Shown here: positions 15,855 to 23,846 of the stretch, piece after piece
Position numbering within the stretch: position 1 is the first letter of the stretch
Layout of the letters: every line of letters begins with the position of its first letter
Assembly: GCF_002754375.1 (NCBI RefSeq)
Contig: NZ_PEFF01000001.1
Location: forward strand, 6,031,501-6,095,500
DNA: 64,000 bases
DNA from: Variovorax sp. 54
GTDB taxonomy: Bacteria > Pseudomonadota > Gammaproteobacteria > Burkholderiales > Burkholderiaceae_C
Direction: 5' to 3'
The notes under the pieces: generated by a model
The model's input: the letters and a program-made list of their open reading frames with translations, nothing else
What the model was told of the DNA's origin: nothing
Database searches by the model: none
Translations under genes and position numbers: made by a program

Positions 15855-16133
15855 GTGCCTCGAACCTTGCCCGCGCCACCGCCCACCCCCTACTGGCTCT
15901 ACCTCCTGGAATGCGAGGGGGGCGTGTACTACGCCGGCACCGCCATCGATGTGGAGCAGCGTTTCTTTCAGCATCTCTTCGGTCTGGGCGCCAAGTTCAC
16001 GCGCGCGCGTCCGCCGGTGCGCGTGCTGGCTGCCCGCTGCTATGCGGACAAGGGCGCGGCGCTGCGGGCGGAAATCAGGGTGAAGGCGTTGCCGCGTGCG
16101 CGCAAGCTGTCGTTCTTCGACGCGGAGGACTGA
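15855..16133 (+). CDS. GIY-YIG domain protein, UPF0213 (YhbQ-like)
   Basis: A protein of about 92 residues consisting of one GIY-YIG fold: YWLYLLECEGGVYYAGTAID (the GIY/YIG strands appear as GVY/YAG), the catalytic-type Arg in DVEQRFFQHL, and the C-terminal KALPRARKLSFF helix typical of the YhbQ/UPF0213 family. These are small putative nucleases of uncertain role. GTG 15855 is the preferred start because the longer frame is unlike the family, but no good ribosome site is visible. Confidence 0.75.
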   Translation: MPRTLPAPPPTPYWLYLLECEGGVYYAGTAIDVEQRFFQHLFGLGAKFTRARPPVRVLAARCYADKGAALRAEIRVKALPRARKLSFFDAED

Positions 16134-16165
16134 CCCGACCGTGTGCGTGCGACAAGCGGTTCAGC

Positions 16166-16972
16166 TCACTGAACTTCGTCGCACCACACCCTGAACCCAT
16201 CCAGCTCGTTGGGCCCGAAGGTGCTGGACAACGCGACGTCGCTGGCGTCGCGGCCTTGCGCGATCAGCACACGGCCGATGCGGGGCACGTTGTTGCGGGC
16301 ATCGAAGGTGTACCAGCGGTCGCCCAGGAAGGCCTCGAACCAGCCCGCGAAGTCCATCGTGCCGTACGGCGGGAGGGTCCCGACATCGCCGAGGTAGCCG
16401 GTGCAATAGCGGGCCGGAATGTTCAGGCAGCGGCACAGCGTGAGCGCCAGGTGTGCATAGTCGCGGCATACGCCTTGCCCTTCGTTGAAGGCTTCAAAGG
16501 CCGAACGCGTGCGCCGTGCGTGCTGGTAGCCGAACTCGATGTGGTGATGCACGAAATCGCACACCGCCTGCACGCGACCCCAGCCGGTCGGGCCGTTGCC
16601 GAAGCGCTGCCAGGCAAAGTCGGACAGCAGATCGGTCTCGCAATAACGGCTGCCCAGCAGGTAGAGCAGGGTGGACTCGGGCAGGTACTCCACCGGCACC
16701 TGCGGCGCTGAGGGCACGACAACGTCGGTTGCGCCACTGTCGCGAACCACGGTGTCCGTGCTCAGCACGAAGCGGCCGGTGGGTGCGACCAGGCGTGTAC
16801 ACCAGTTCCCGAACAGGTCGCGGTACGCGGTGGTGGGAACGGCCGGCTGCGTGAGCAGGTGGTCCGGGCGCACGAGGTCCGAGGCGCGCGAGTAGTGAAT
16901 GCTGAGAGCCAGGATCATCGGCGTCGGCCGGGGAAACTGGTACGCGATCTCAAAGCCGAGGTGGATGTTCAT
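16166..16972 (-). CDS. Transglutaminase-like cysteine protease family protein
   Basis: A protein of 268 residues. The N-terminal half is a beta-domain (MNIHLGFEIAYQFPRPTPMIL...). The C-terminal transglutaminase core has the nucleophile Cys in EGQGVCRDYAHLALTLCR and the catalytic Asp in RWYTFDARNNVPRIGR. The segment that carries the His in many homologues reads MDFAGWFEAFL here, without His, so activity is uncertain. ATG 16972 lacks a clear ribosome site. The SRPBCC fragment lies 110 bp upstream on the same strand. Confidence 0.82.
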   Translation of the reverse strand: MNIHLGFEIAYQFPRPTPMILALSIHYSRASDLVRPDHLLTQPAVPTTAYRDLFGNWCTRLVAPTGRFVLSTDTVVRDSGATDVVVPSAPQVPVEYLPESTLLYLLGSRYCETDLLSDFAWQRFGNGPTGWGRVQAVCDFVHHHIEFGYQHARRTRSAFEAFNEGQGVCRDYAHLALTLCRCLNIPARYCTGYLGDVGTLPPYGTMDFAGWFEAFLGDRWYTFDARNNVPRIGRVLIAQGRDASDVALSSTFGPNELDGFRVWCDEVQ

Positions 16973-17082
16973 CGGCCCATGATGCGCCTGGATTCGCGGG
17001 TGCGCGGGGATTCGCAGTGAGCTTCGCAAACTCTTCTTGCACCTGACCATGGGCAGTCGACCGAGCCAGCGAGCGGTGGGTT

Positions 17083-17373
17083 TCACGGAGTGTCGCTGGG
17101 CACCGACGGGTTGTGGCGTTGCTCGGCATAGGCTTTCAGCGACAGCATGGTCCGAGGAGGCCCCGCCCGAACCTGTTTGGCGACGCCCGGCCCGAACAGA
17201 AAGGCAATGCCTTTCTGGGGAACGATCCGGCCTTTTGTGCCCACCGCGAAGGGCCCGTCGAGCCGGGCTTGCCTGGTGTCCGGGTCCCACAGGTGCCATC
17301 GGTCGACCTCGCTCCAGACGGTGTCGATGACCCCGGGCGGGACCACGATGTGGACGCGTTCTTCGATGTGCAT
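17083..17373 (-). CDS. SRPBCC-family protein with an apparent internal deletion
   Basis: A 96-residue frame. The first ~57 residues are a clear SRPBCC (START/polyketide-cyclase-like) N-terminus: IEERVHIVVPPGVIDTVWSEV, then DRWHLWDPDT, then LDGPFAVGTKGRIVPQKG. The remaining part (LFGPGVAKQVRAGPPRTMLSLKAYAEQRH) looks like the C-terminal helix of the same family. The ~45-50 residues of central strands that normally separate these parts are absent, while the frame is kept. It is probably a non-functional or altered ligand-binding remnant. Confidence 0.55.
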   Translation of the reverse strand: MHIEERVHIVVPPGVIDTVWSEVDRWHLWDPDTRQARLDGPFAVGTKGRIVPQKGIAFLFGPGVAKQVRAGPPRTMLSLKAYAEQRHNPSVPSDTP

Positions 17374-17492
17374 GGAGTGAAGGGGGGAACGGATCGCGAA
17401 GCCCAACGCAGGCGGCGCGCCGCTTTGGCCGACACAGGGATCACCGAGCCATGCCCGGCTGCTAGAGTGACCGCTCCACCACGGGAGCAAGA

Positions 17493-18950
17493 ATGGGCTT
17501 GTCGGGCATCCTCGTCGCACTCCTGCTGCTGATCTGGCTGGCGTTTCGCAGCTGGAGCGTGCTGCTGCTGGCACCCGCGGCCGCGGCGCTGGTGGCGCTG
17601 CTGAGCGGCGAGCCGGTGCTCGCACACTGGACCCACACCTTCATGGGCAGCGCGGCGCATTTCCTGGCGCAGTACTTTCCGCTGTTCCTGCTGGGCGCCG
17701 TGTTCGGCAAGCTCATGGAAGACAGCGGCTCGATCGGCGTCATCGCCGACGTGCTGATGCGTCGCCTCGGCCCGCGCCATGCGGTGCTGGCCGTGGTGCT
17801 CGCCGGCGCGCTCGTGACCTACGGCGGGGTGAGTTTGTTCGTCGCCTTCTTCGTGCTCGCGCCGATGGCGCAGCAGCTGTTCCGCGAGGCGGGCGTGCCG
17901 CGCCGCCTGATGCCCGCGGCCATCGCGCTGGGCACGTCGACCTTCACGATGTCGGCGCTGCCCGGCACGCCGGCGATCCAGAACGCGATCCCGATGCCGT
18001 TCTTCGGCACCACGCCGTTCGCCGCACCGGGGCTGGGGCTCATCGCGTCGGCGGTGATGCTGGCCTTCGGCCTGGCGTGGTTGGGGCGACAGGAGGCAAG
18101 GGCGCGCCGTGCGAACGAGGGCTTCGGTGCCGAGGGCGCGCGCGCGGCGCCGGCCGCGCTCGAGAACGACGCCACGCTGCGCGAGCGTGCCAGCGCAGCG
18201 CGCGAGTTCGACCCGGCCGAGATGGCGCACAGCCGGCGTGCCGAGGTGGCGCCGCGCGCACTGCTGGCCTTCCTGCCGCTGGCGGTGGTCATTGGCGTGA
18301 ACCTGCTGATGTCGCTGGTCGTGCTGCCGCGCGCTAACCTGGGCTACCTGGCCGCGCCCGAATGGGGCGGGCTGTCGTTGTCGGCGGTGGGCGGGGTCTG
18401 GTCGGTGCTGGTCGCGCTGGCCTGTGCGATTGCGGTGGTGATCGCCACCCAGTGGCGCCGGCTCGATTCGCTGCGCGCCACGCTCGGCGCAGGCGCCAAT
18501 GCCGCGGCACTGCCGGTGCTCAGCGTGGCGAGCCTCGTCGGCTTCGGCGCGGTGGTGGCGGCGATGCCGGCTTTCGGCGTGGTGCGCGATGCCGTGCTGG
18601 GCATCGGCGGCGGGCCGCTGGTGTCGCTGGCGGTGTCGACCAACGTGCTGGCCGCGCTCACGGGCTCGGCCTCGGGCGGGCTGACGATCGCGCTCGATGC
18701 GCTGGGCGGTACCTACCTGGCGCGGGCCGCGGCCATCGGGCTCGATCCGGCCCTGTTGCACCGCGTGGCGGTGATCGCCTCGGGCACGCTCGACAGCCTG
18801 CCGCACAACGGCGCCGTCGTCACGATGCTGACGGTGTGCGGCTGCACGCACCGCGAGAGCTACCGCGACATCGTGATGGTCAGCATCGTCGGCGCCTTGC
18901 TGGCGCTGGCGGCGGTGATCGGGCTGGGCACGGTGTTCGGATCGTTCTGA
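17493..18950 (+). CDS. GntP-family permease (gluconate/organic acid:H+ symporter type)
   Basis: A very hydrophobic protein of 485 residues with about 12 membrane segments. It starts MGLSGILVALLLLIWLAFRSW behind GGGAG. Family features include GKLMEDSGSIGVIADVLM, GGVSLFVAFFVLAPMAQQLF, TSTFTMSALPGTPAIQNAIPM and SGTLDSLPHNGAVVTML. A hydrophilic loop at ~205-250 divides it. GntP transporters import gluconate or other hydroxy acids; the substrate here is not inferable. It is transcribed alone and is followed by a dispersed repeat. Confidence 0.9.
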   Translation: MGLSGILVALLLLIWLAFRSWSVLLLAPAAAALVALLSGEPVLAHWTHTFMGSAAHFLAQYFPLFLLGAVFGKLMEDSGSIGVIADVLMRRLGPRHAVLAVVLAGALVTYGGVSLFVAFFVLAPMAQQLFREAGVPRRLMPAAIALGTSTFTMSALPGTPAIQNAIPMPFFGTTPFAAPGLGLIASAVMLAFGLAWLGRQEARARRANEGFGAEGARAAPAALENDATLRERASAAREFDPAEMAHSRRAEVAPRALLAFLPLAVVIGVNLLMSLVVLPRANLGYLAAPEWGGLSLSAVGGVWSVLVALACAIAVVIATQWRRLDSLRATLGAGANAAALPVLSVASLVGFGAVVAAMPAFGVVRDAVLGIGGGPLVSLAVSTNVLAALTGSASGGLTIALDALGGTYLARAAAIGLDPALLHRVAVIASGTLDSLPHNGAVVTMLTVCGCTHRESYRDIVMVSIVGALLALAAVIGLGTVFGSF

Positions 18951-18965
18951 TTCGCCGCCGAAACT

Positions 18966-19131
18966 GTGGCGGAAACACCGAGAAAAATATTTCCCCGGGT
19001 TTTTTGCCTTCGCTGCCTCTTTCGCAGGCACCGTGTTGCAGGCCCCGCCAGGCAAGGGTTTTGAGCGCTGCACACAAGGTTTTCCACAACGTTGTCCCCG
19101 TCGGATTGGGAAAACCCGTCACTTCGGTGTG
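18966..19131 (+). repeat. Dispersed structured repeat, copy 1
   Basis: A ~166-bp element repeated at 37893-38060 in the same orientation. The 119-bp core (19013-19131) differs from the other copy at about 8 positions by eye, with no gaps. It contains several dyads: TGCCT...AGGCA, GGTTTTCC paired with GGAAAACC around the palindrome ACAACGTTGT, and a CAC-TTCG-GTG hairpin at the end. It sits between the convergent gntP-type and histidine kinase genes. Confidence 0.85.
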
Positions 19132-21480
19132 CTAATGCGTAGCGGGCAGAGGCAGCAGCAGCCAGACGGTCGTGCCGGCGCCGGGCGTGCTCTGCGCGCC
19201 GAGGGTGCCGTGGTGTTTCTGGACCACTGCGCGTACGACCGAAAAGCCCAGGCCCATGCGCCGTGTGCCCGTTTCCTTCGTGCCGCCGGCAGCGGGTTCC
19301 GGGGTGCTCGGTGCGCGTCGGCCGCGCGGGGCATGGAGCAGGGCGTCGAGTTGTTCGGGCGTCATGCCCGAGCCCTGGTCGCCCACGGAAATTCGCACGC
19401 GGGCTGCGTCGGTGGCTGCGGCGCCGGGCTCGAGGTCCAGGCGCAGTTCCACGCTGCCTCCGGACGGGCTGTGGCGGATGGCGTTGTTCAGCAGGTTGAC
19501 GATGGCGCGGGTCAGCAGGGCGCCGTCGGCGTGCAGGAGGGTGTCGCCGGCGGCGTCGTCGATGCGGGCGTCGACGCGCACGCCGTGGGACTGCGCGTAG
19601 TGCCAGACCTGGTCTCTTGCATCGAGCAGCACGGCGCCGATGTGCGTGTCCGCAAAGCGGTAGTCGTCCGATTCGGCGAGCGCGAAATCCATGAAACCCT
19701 CGGCCATCGCGAGCGTGCGCTCGGCTTCGCGGCCAATGGCCGCGCGCATCCCGGCATCGGCGGCGGCATGCATCGACAGGATGCTGAGGATCGTGACCTG
19801 CGGGCTGCGCAGGTCGTGCGACAAAAACTGCCGCCATTCGTCGCGCTGGCGCTGCGCCTCGCGCTCGGCCGTGAGCTCGGGCAGCATCACGACCCAGCCG
19901 CGGTCTTCGGGCGCGTCGCCGCTGAAGGCCGCGGCCTCCAGGCGGAACACGCGGGCGTCGGGGGTGGTGTATTCGCCGTGCAGCCGATCGGTCCAGTGGG
20001 CGGCGTCGGTGCGTGCCGGCGCGCCGTTGGCGGGCGGCACGGCCAGCGGCGCGATCAGCTCGGGCAGCCGCATGCCGCGCAGTGCGACGGGGGTTCGTTC
20101 GTCGTCGTGCGACGGCATGGCACCGCCGCCCAGCAGCCGGAAGGCCGCCGCGTTGCCCGACCCGATGCCCCCGTCTTCGTCGCAGATCAGCATGGCCACG
20201 GGCATCGCCTGCATGGCCTTGTCCATGAGCTGCTGCATGCGCCGCAGGCGTGCAATGGCGCGATCGAGCGCCTGCTTGGGATGCTCCGCCGGGTCCGCAG
20301 GCGCGGGCACACGGGCCGGCACGACTTCAAAGGTGCCGCCCGGGAGCGCATCGAGCACCTGTGCGCGCTTGCGCAGGTAGATGAACTGCGACTCCAGGCG
20401 GCGCCAGCTCCACAGCAGGTAGAGGATGGCCAGGCCGAGCATCGGTGCGGCGGGCGGCAGCCAGTGGTGGCACGCCAGCATGGCAACGCCGCTGATCAGC
20501 AGGCACGCGCTCGCCAGGCCGACGGCGATCGGCAGCGCATGCCGGCCCCTGCGCACCAGCAGCCACAGCGCGATCCACAGCGGCACGACGGTCCAGGCCG
20601 CATGCCACAGCGGGGGCGACACGCTCACATTGCGCCCGTGCATCAGGTTGTCGATGGCATTGGCGTGCACTTCCACCCCGGGCAGCACGCCGCGGATGCC
20701 GGCGTTGGGCGTGAGCGTCTGGTCGCCGAGGCCGGGCGCGGTGGCGCCCACGAGCAGCAGCTTGTCGCGCAGCAGCTCGGCGGGCACTTCGCCCCGCAGC
20801 ACGCTGGCGTAAGGCACGGTGCGGTAGCTGCCGCGCGGGCCGGCGAACAGCAGGCGCAGCGGGCTCTGGCGCAGCCAGTCGAGCGGCGTCGCGTCGGGGT
20901 CGGTCACGGGCGGCGGAACGCGTTGCGCCATCAACGCGCCGACGTAGGGCTGCAGGTGGTCTGGATAGCCCTCGCGCAGGTACAGCGTGCGCGCCACGCC
21001 GTCGGAATCGGGCGCGAGGCCGGCGTGTCCCACGCCGCGGGCCCGCGCGGCGAAGTCCGGCAGGGGCGGCAGGAAGCCCGGCCAGTCGTGGCTCGAGAAC
21101 GCCAGGGGGCTCGCGTGCAGCAGCGGCAGGTACACGGGCAGCAGGCCCATGGCCTGCGCCAGGCGCGCGTCCTCGCGCGGGTCGGCGCTCGGCTCGGTCA
21201 AGAAGAGGTCGAGCAGCACCGCGCGCGGCGCCGCCGGTGCGAGCCGTTCGAGCAGGCGCGCGTGGGTCTCGCGGCTCCACGGCCAGCGCCCGAGTTCGCG
21301 CAGGCTGTGCTCGTCGATGGCGATGATCAGGATGTCGGGCGACGCCCGGTGCGAGGCCAGGATCAGCAGGCGGTCGTGGATGTACGCATCCAGCTGCAGC
21401 AGGCCCGGGCGGTGCGCGAGGCCGAGCATGGCCAGCGGCAGCAGCAGCGCCATCAGCAACCGTTCGAGGACGAGGCGCAT
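19132..21480 (-). CDS. CHASE2-domain sensor histidine kinase
   Basis: A protein of 782 residues. A signal anchor (LLMALLLPLAMLGLA) precedes an extracytoplasmic CHASE2 domain (residues ~30-280; DILIIAIDEHSLRELGRWPWSR and LLVGATAPGLGDQTLTP). Three membrane helices (~300-375) and a PAS-like region (~415-530) follow. The HisKA box is FLSHDLRSPQ (His555), and the ATPase domain has NLLNNAIRH (~662-670), GDQGSGM and MGLGFSVV. It is the last gene of the regulator-LysM/FecR-kinase operon, 14 bp after the FecR gene, and is the probable partner of the regulator at 22790-23533. Confidence 0.93.
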   Translation of the reverse strand: MRLVLERLLMALLLPLAMLGLAHRPGLLQLDAYIHDRLLILASHRASPDILIIAIDEHSLRELGRWPWSRETHARLLERLAPAAPRAVLLDLFLTEPSADPREDARLAQAMGLLPVYLPLLHASPLAFSSHDWPGFLPPLPDFAARARGVGHAGLAPDSDGVARTLYLREGYPDHLQPYVGALMAQRVPPPVTDPDATPLDWLRQSPLRLLFAGPRGSYRTVPYASVLRGEVPAELLRDKLLLVGATAPGLGDQTLTPNAGIRGVLPGVEVHANAIDNLMHGRNVSVSPPLWHAAWTVVPLWIALWLLVRRGRHALPIAVGLASACLLISGVAMLACHHWLPPAAPMLGLAILYLLWSWRRLESQFIYLRKRAQVLDALPGGTFEVVPARVPAPADPAEHPKQALDRAIARLRRMQQLMDKAMQAMPVAMLICDEDGGIGSGNAAAFRLLGGGAMPSHDDERTPVALRGMRLPELIAPLAVPPANGAPARTDAAHWTDRLHGEYTTPDARVFRLEAAAFSGDAPEDRGWVVMLPELTAEREAQRQRDEWRQFLSHDLRSPQVTILSILSMHAAADAGMRAAIGREAERTLAMAEGFMDFALAESDDYRFADTHIGAVLLDARDQVWHYAQSHGVRVDARIDDAAGDTLLHADGALLTRAIVNLLNNAIRHSPSGGSVELRLDLEPGAAATDAARVRISVGDQGSGMTPEQLDALLHAPRGRRAPSTPEPAAGGTKETGTRRMGLGFSVVRAVVQKHHGTLGAQSTPGAGTTVWLLLPLPATH

Positions 21481-21494
21481 GCGCGTGCCCCGCT

Positions 21495-22793
21495 TCAGCG
21501 CACCGGAATGTCGAAGCTTCCGCCGAAGCCAGCCGGGGAGGGCGCGGCGCCGTCGGTGGTGGTGGCCTGGCGCGCACGCCAGTGGTAGCGCCCGCCGAGC
21601 GCAAAGGGGCCGACCGTCATGCCGGTGGCGTACACCGAGGGCTCGTTGACCAGCAACACGGCGAAGTCAGGGCTGCGCGAGAGTTCGAAGGTGTAGCGTT
21701 GCCCGGAGACGCCCGGCCAGCGGACCTCCACGCGCCCGTCCGAAAGCACGGACGATGTGCCCTGGCCGCCCGCGCCGCCTTCGACCGTGGGCAGGTAGAC
21801 CGTGCCGTCGCCCGGCAGCCCTTCGAGCCGCGCGGCATCGAAGGCCGTGAGGCGCAGCTGGTAGAGGCCCGATGGCAGTTCTGCCGGCACCGTGAAAGAA
21901 GGCCCCGGGCCGCGTTGTTCGTGCACCGGCAGCAGAAAGCGCTCGTCGCGCGCCAGCTGCAGGCGGTAGGTTTGCGCGCCCGCAACGGGCGTGAAGCGGA
22001 ACGTGCGGTCGTTGCGCGCCGTTGTTTCAGGCACCAGCTGGGGCGCCGGCAGCAGGCCCTTCGCCTCCGACGGGCCGCTCTCCAGCAGCACCGCGCCGCG
22101 GCCTTCGCGCAGCACGAGCGGCGGTTCGGACTGCGCCGCTCCCTGCACGACCACTTCGCCCGAAATCACTTCGCCGGTCAGCAGGCCGTCTTCGTCGCGC
22201 ACGCGGAAGTGCGTGCCCCGCACGCCCAGGCCCATCGACCGCGCGCGGATCTCGAACTGCTGGTTCGGCTGCTGCTTGTGCACCTGCGATTCGACGCGGC
22301 CCTCGATCAGCCGCAGTCGCACCGTCGTCGCGTCGATGGCCAGCACCTCGAGCGCGCTGCGCGAGGGCAGCACGACGCGGCTGCCACCCGTCACCCCGAG
22401 GGTCACGAAGGCGTCGGTGCCGGTGATGAGCGTGTCGCCGGCCTGGATGGGCATGCCGGGCGTGAGCGCCTGTTCGGGGACGCCCGCGCGCTTGCGCGAG
22501 GCCCGGCCTTCGATCGCGGTGACCACCGCCGCGCCCTCGGGCACGAGCCGCCCGTCGGCAAAGTAAAGCACCGTGCCCGGCTGCAGCAGGCGCGGCTCGC
22601 CCACCTGGTTGCGCTGCTGCACTTCGGGCCAGCGCAGCGGCGTGTCCAGCTGCTGGCCCGAGATGCCCCACAAGGTCTCGCCGGGCTTCACCACGTGCGG
22701 CGACTGCGCGTTCGCGGCCATCGCGGCGACGAGCAGTGCGGCACCGGCCACGAGGCGATGCAGGCGAGGCCTGGTGTCGCGCGTCGCCATCAC
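21495..22793 (-). CDS. Periplasmic LysM-FecR domain protein
   Basis: A protein of 432 residues with a signal peptide (LVAGAALLVAAMAANAQ) and a LysM peptidoglycan-binding motif (HVVKPGETLWGISGQQL... PGTVLYFADGR). A FecR domain follows (~110-230; PGMPIQAGDTLITGTDAFVTL, IRARSMGLGVRGTHFRVRDE), then fibronectin-like repeats (FRFTPVAGAQTYRLQLARD; YTFELSRSPDF). Such proteins often sit with CHASE2 kinases as envelope sensors. Its ATG overlaps the stop of the regulator gene, so the pair is translationally coupled. Confidence 0.88.
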   Translation of the reverse strand: MMATRDTRPRLHRLVAGAALLVAAMAANAQSPHVVKPGETLWGISGQQLDTPLRWPEVQQRNQVGEPRLLQPGTVLYFADGRLVPEGAAVVTAIEGRASRKRAGVPEQALTPGMPIQAGDTLITGTDAFVTLGVTGGSRVVLPSRSALEVLAIDATTVRLRLIEGRVESQVHKQQPNQQFEIRARSMGLGVRGTHFRVRDEDGLLTGEVISGEVVVQGAAQSEPPLVLREGRGAVLLESGPSEAKGLLPAPQLVPETTARNDRTFRFTPVAGAQTYRLQLARDERFLLPVHEQRGPGPSFTVPAELPSGLYQLRLTAFDAARLEGLPGDGTVYLPTVEGGAGGQGTSSVLSDGRVEVRWPGVSGQRYTFELSRSPDFAVLLVNEPSVYATGMTVGPFALGGRYHWRARQATTTDGAAPSPAGFGGSFDIPVR

Positions 22794-23533
22794 GCATCCA
22801 CCTGCGGTTGTTGCGTGGCTTCGAGCCGGTAGCCGCGGCCATAGACCGTGCGCAGGCTCAGCCCGCTTTCGGCTTCGAGGCCGAGCTTGCTGCGCAGCCG
22901 GTAGATGTGGCTGTCCAGCGTGCGCGAAGGCAGCTCTTCGGTGCTGTAGCCGGCGCTTTCGAGCAGATGGGCGCGCGACACCACGTCGCCCATGTGCTGG
23001 AACAGCGTCAGCGCCAGCTTGAATTCACGGTCGGTGAGGGCATGCCGCTGCGGCGGGGCGTCGTCGCCCGGCGCGGGATGGATCAAGACGCTTTGCGACA
23101 CCCGTTCGAACTCCCAGCGGCCGAAGCGCTCGCCGTCGGACGGCGCCACCGGCACGCGCCGGGCCATCAGGCGCTGCACGCGCGCACGCAATTCCAGCGG
23201 TCGGAAGGGTTTGACGATGTAGTCGTCGGCGCCGAGGGTGAGGGCCTCCACCACGTCGTGCTCGGAGGCACGCGAACTCAGCATGAGCACCGGCACCTTG
23301 TCGGTCTGCCACTTGCGCAGCCATTGCAGCAATTCGACGCCCGCCAGCCCCGGCACGTTCCAGTCCAGCACCAGCAGGTCGAAGCTTTCCCGTCGCAGCG
23401 CCTGCTGCAAGGTCGACCCATTTGAAAACGTGATGCAAGTCACATTCGTCTCGCCAATTGTTAACAGCTGCTCCAGTGTGCGCACGAGGTGCGAGAGCTG
23501 ATTCGGGTCGTCTTCAAGGATGGCGATGCGCAT
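22790..23533 (-). CDS. OmpR-family response regulator
   Basis: A 247-residue protein from ATG 23533 (GGAG upstream). The receiver has the acidic pair ILEDDP, phospho-acceptor Asp57 in LLVLDWNVPG and Lys108 in DDYIVKPF. The C-terminal winged helix has LTDREFKLALTLFQHMG and LDSHIYRLRSKL...GRGYRLE. It heads the operon with the LysM-FecR protein and the CHASE2 kinase, and diverges from the giant adhesin gene, a likely target. Confidence 0.93.
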   Translation of the reverse strand: MRIAILEDDPNQLSHLVRTLEQLLTIGETNVTCITFSNGSTLQQALRRESFDLLVLDWNVPGLAGVELLQWLRKWQTDKVPVLMLSSRASEHDVVEALTLGADDYIVKPFRPLELRARVQRLMARRVPVAPSDGERFGRWEFERVSQSVLIHPAPGDDAPPQRHALTDREFKLALTLFQHMGDVVSRAHLLESAGYSTEELPSRTLDSHIYRLRSKLGLEAESGLSLRTVYGRGYRLEATQQPQVDA

Positions 23534-23846
23534 GGACTCCAGAGGTGGCGGGGACAATTTTGACAGTGAATCCGCGCCCGAAATCTGACGAATTCCGCAG
23601 CGTGAATGTCAGCAACATTGTTGGCGATGGTTATGAAGTAGTAAAGAAATTCACAAATGCAGACAAAAGCTGGCTGCAATTCTGACCAAACCTCACGCGG
23701 GCCCCTTGGCCTTCGGAGGCCCCCGACATCATCCGCCCCCTGTAGCGCCACCCGGCGCTCCGATCACTCCACATCTCCGGTTATCTCCGCCCGCCATGTC
23801 GCGTTCATGCGGAGCAGTGCCGGGCTGAATTCGAGGAACTGGGGAA
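23534..23846. promoter_or_regulatory. Intergenic control region between regulator operon and adhesin
   Basis: This 313-bp stretch is relatively AT-rich for the window and must hold both divergent promoters. A short palindrome CAACA-T-TGTTG lies at 23613-23623. No consensus -35/-10 pair stands out. GAGGAA precedes the adhesin ATG at 23847. Confidence 0.45.

Noticed and set aside
15395..15879. Minus-strand ORFs of 114-184 residues downstream of the tRNA
   Set aside because: No ribosome site, erratic composition and no recognisable motif.
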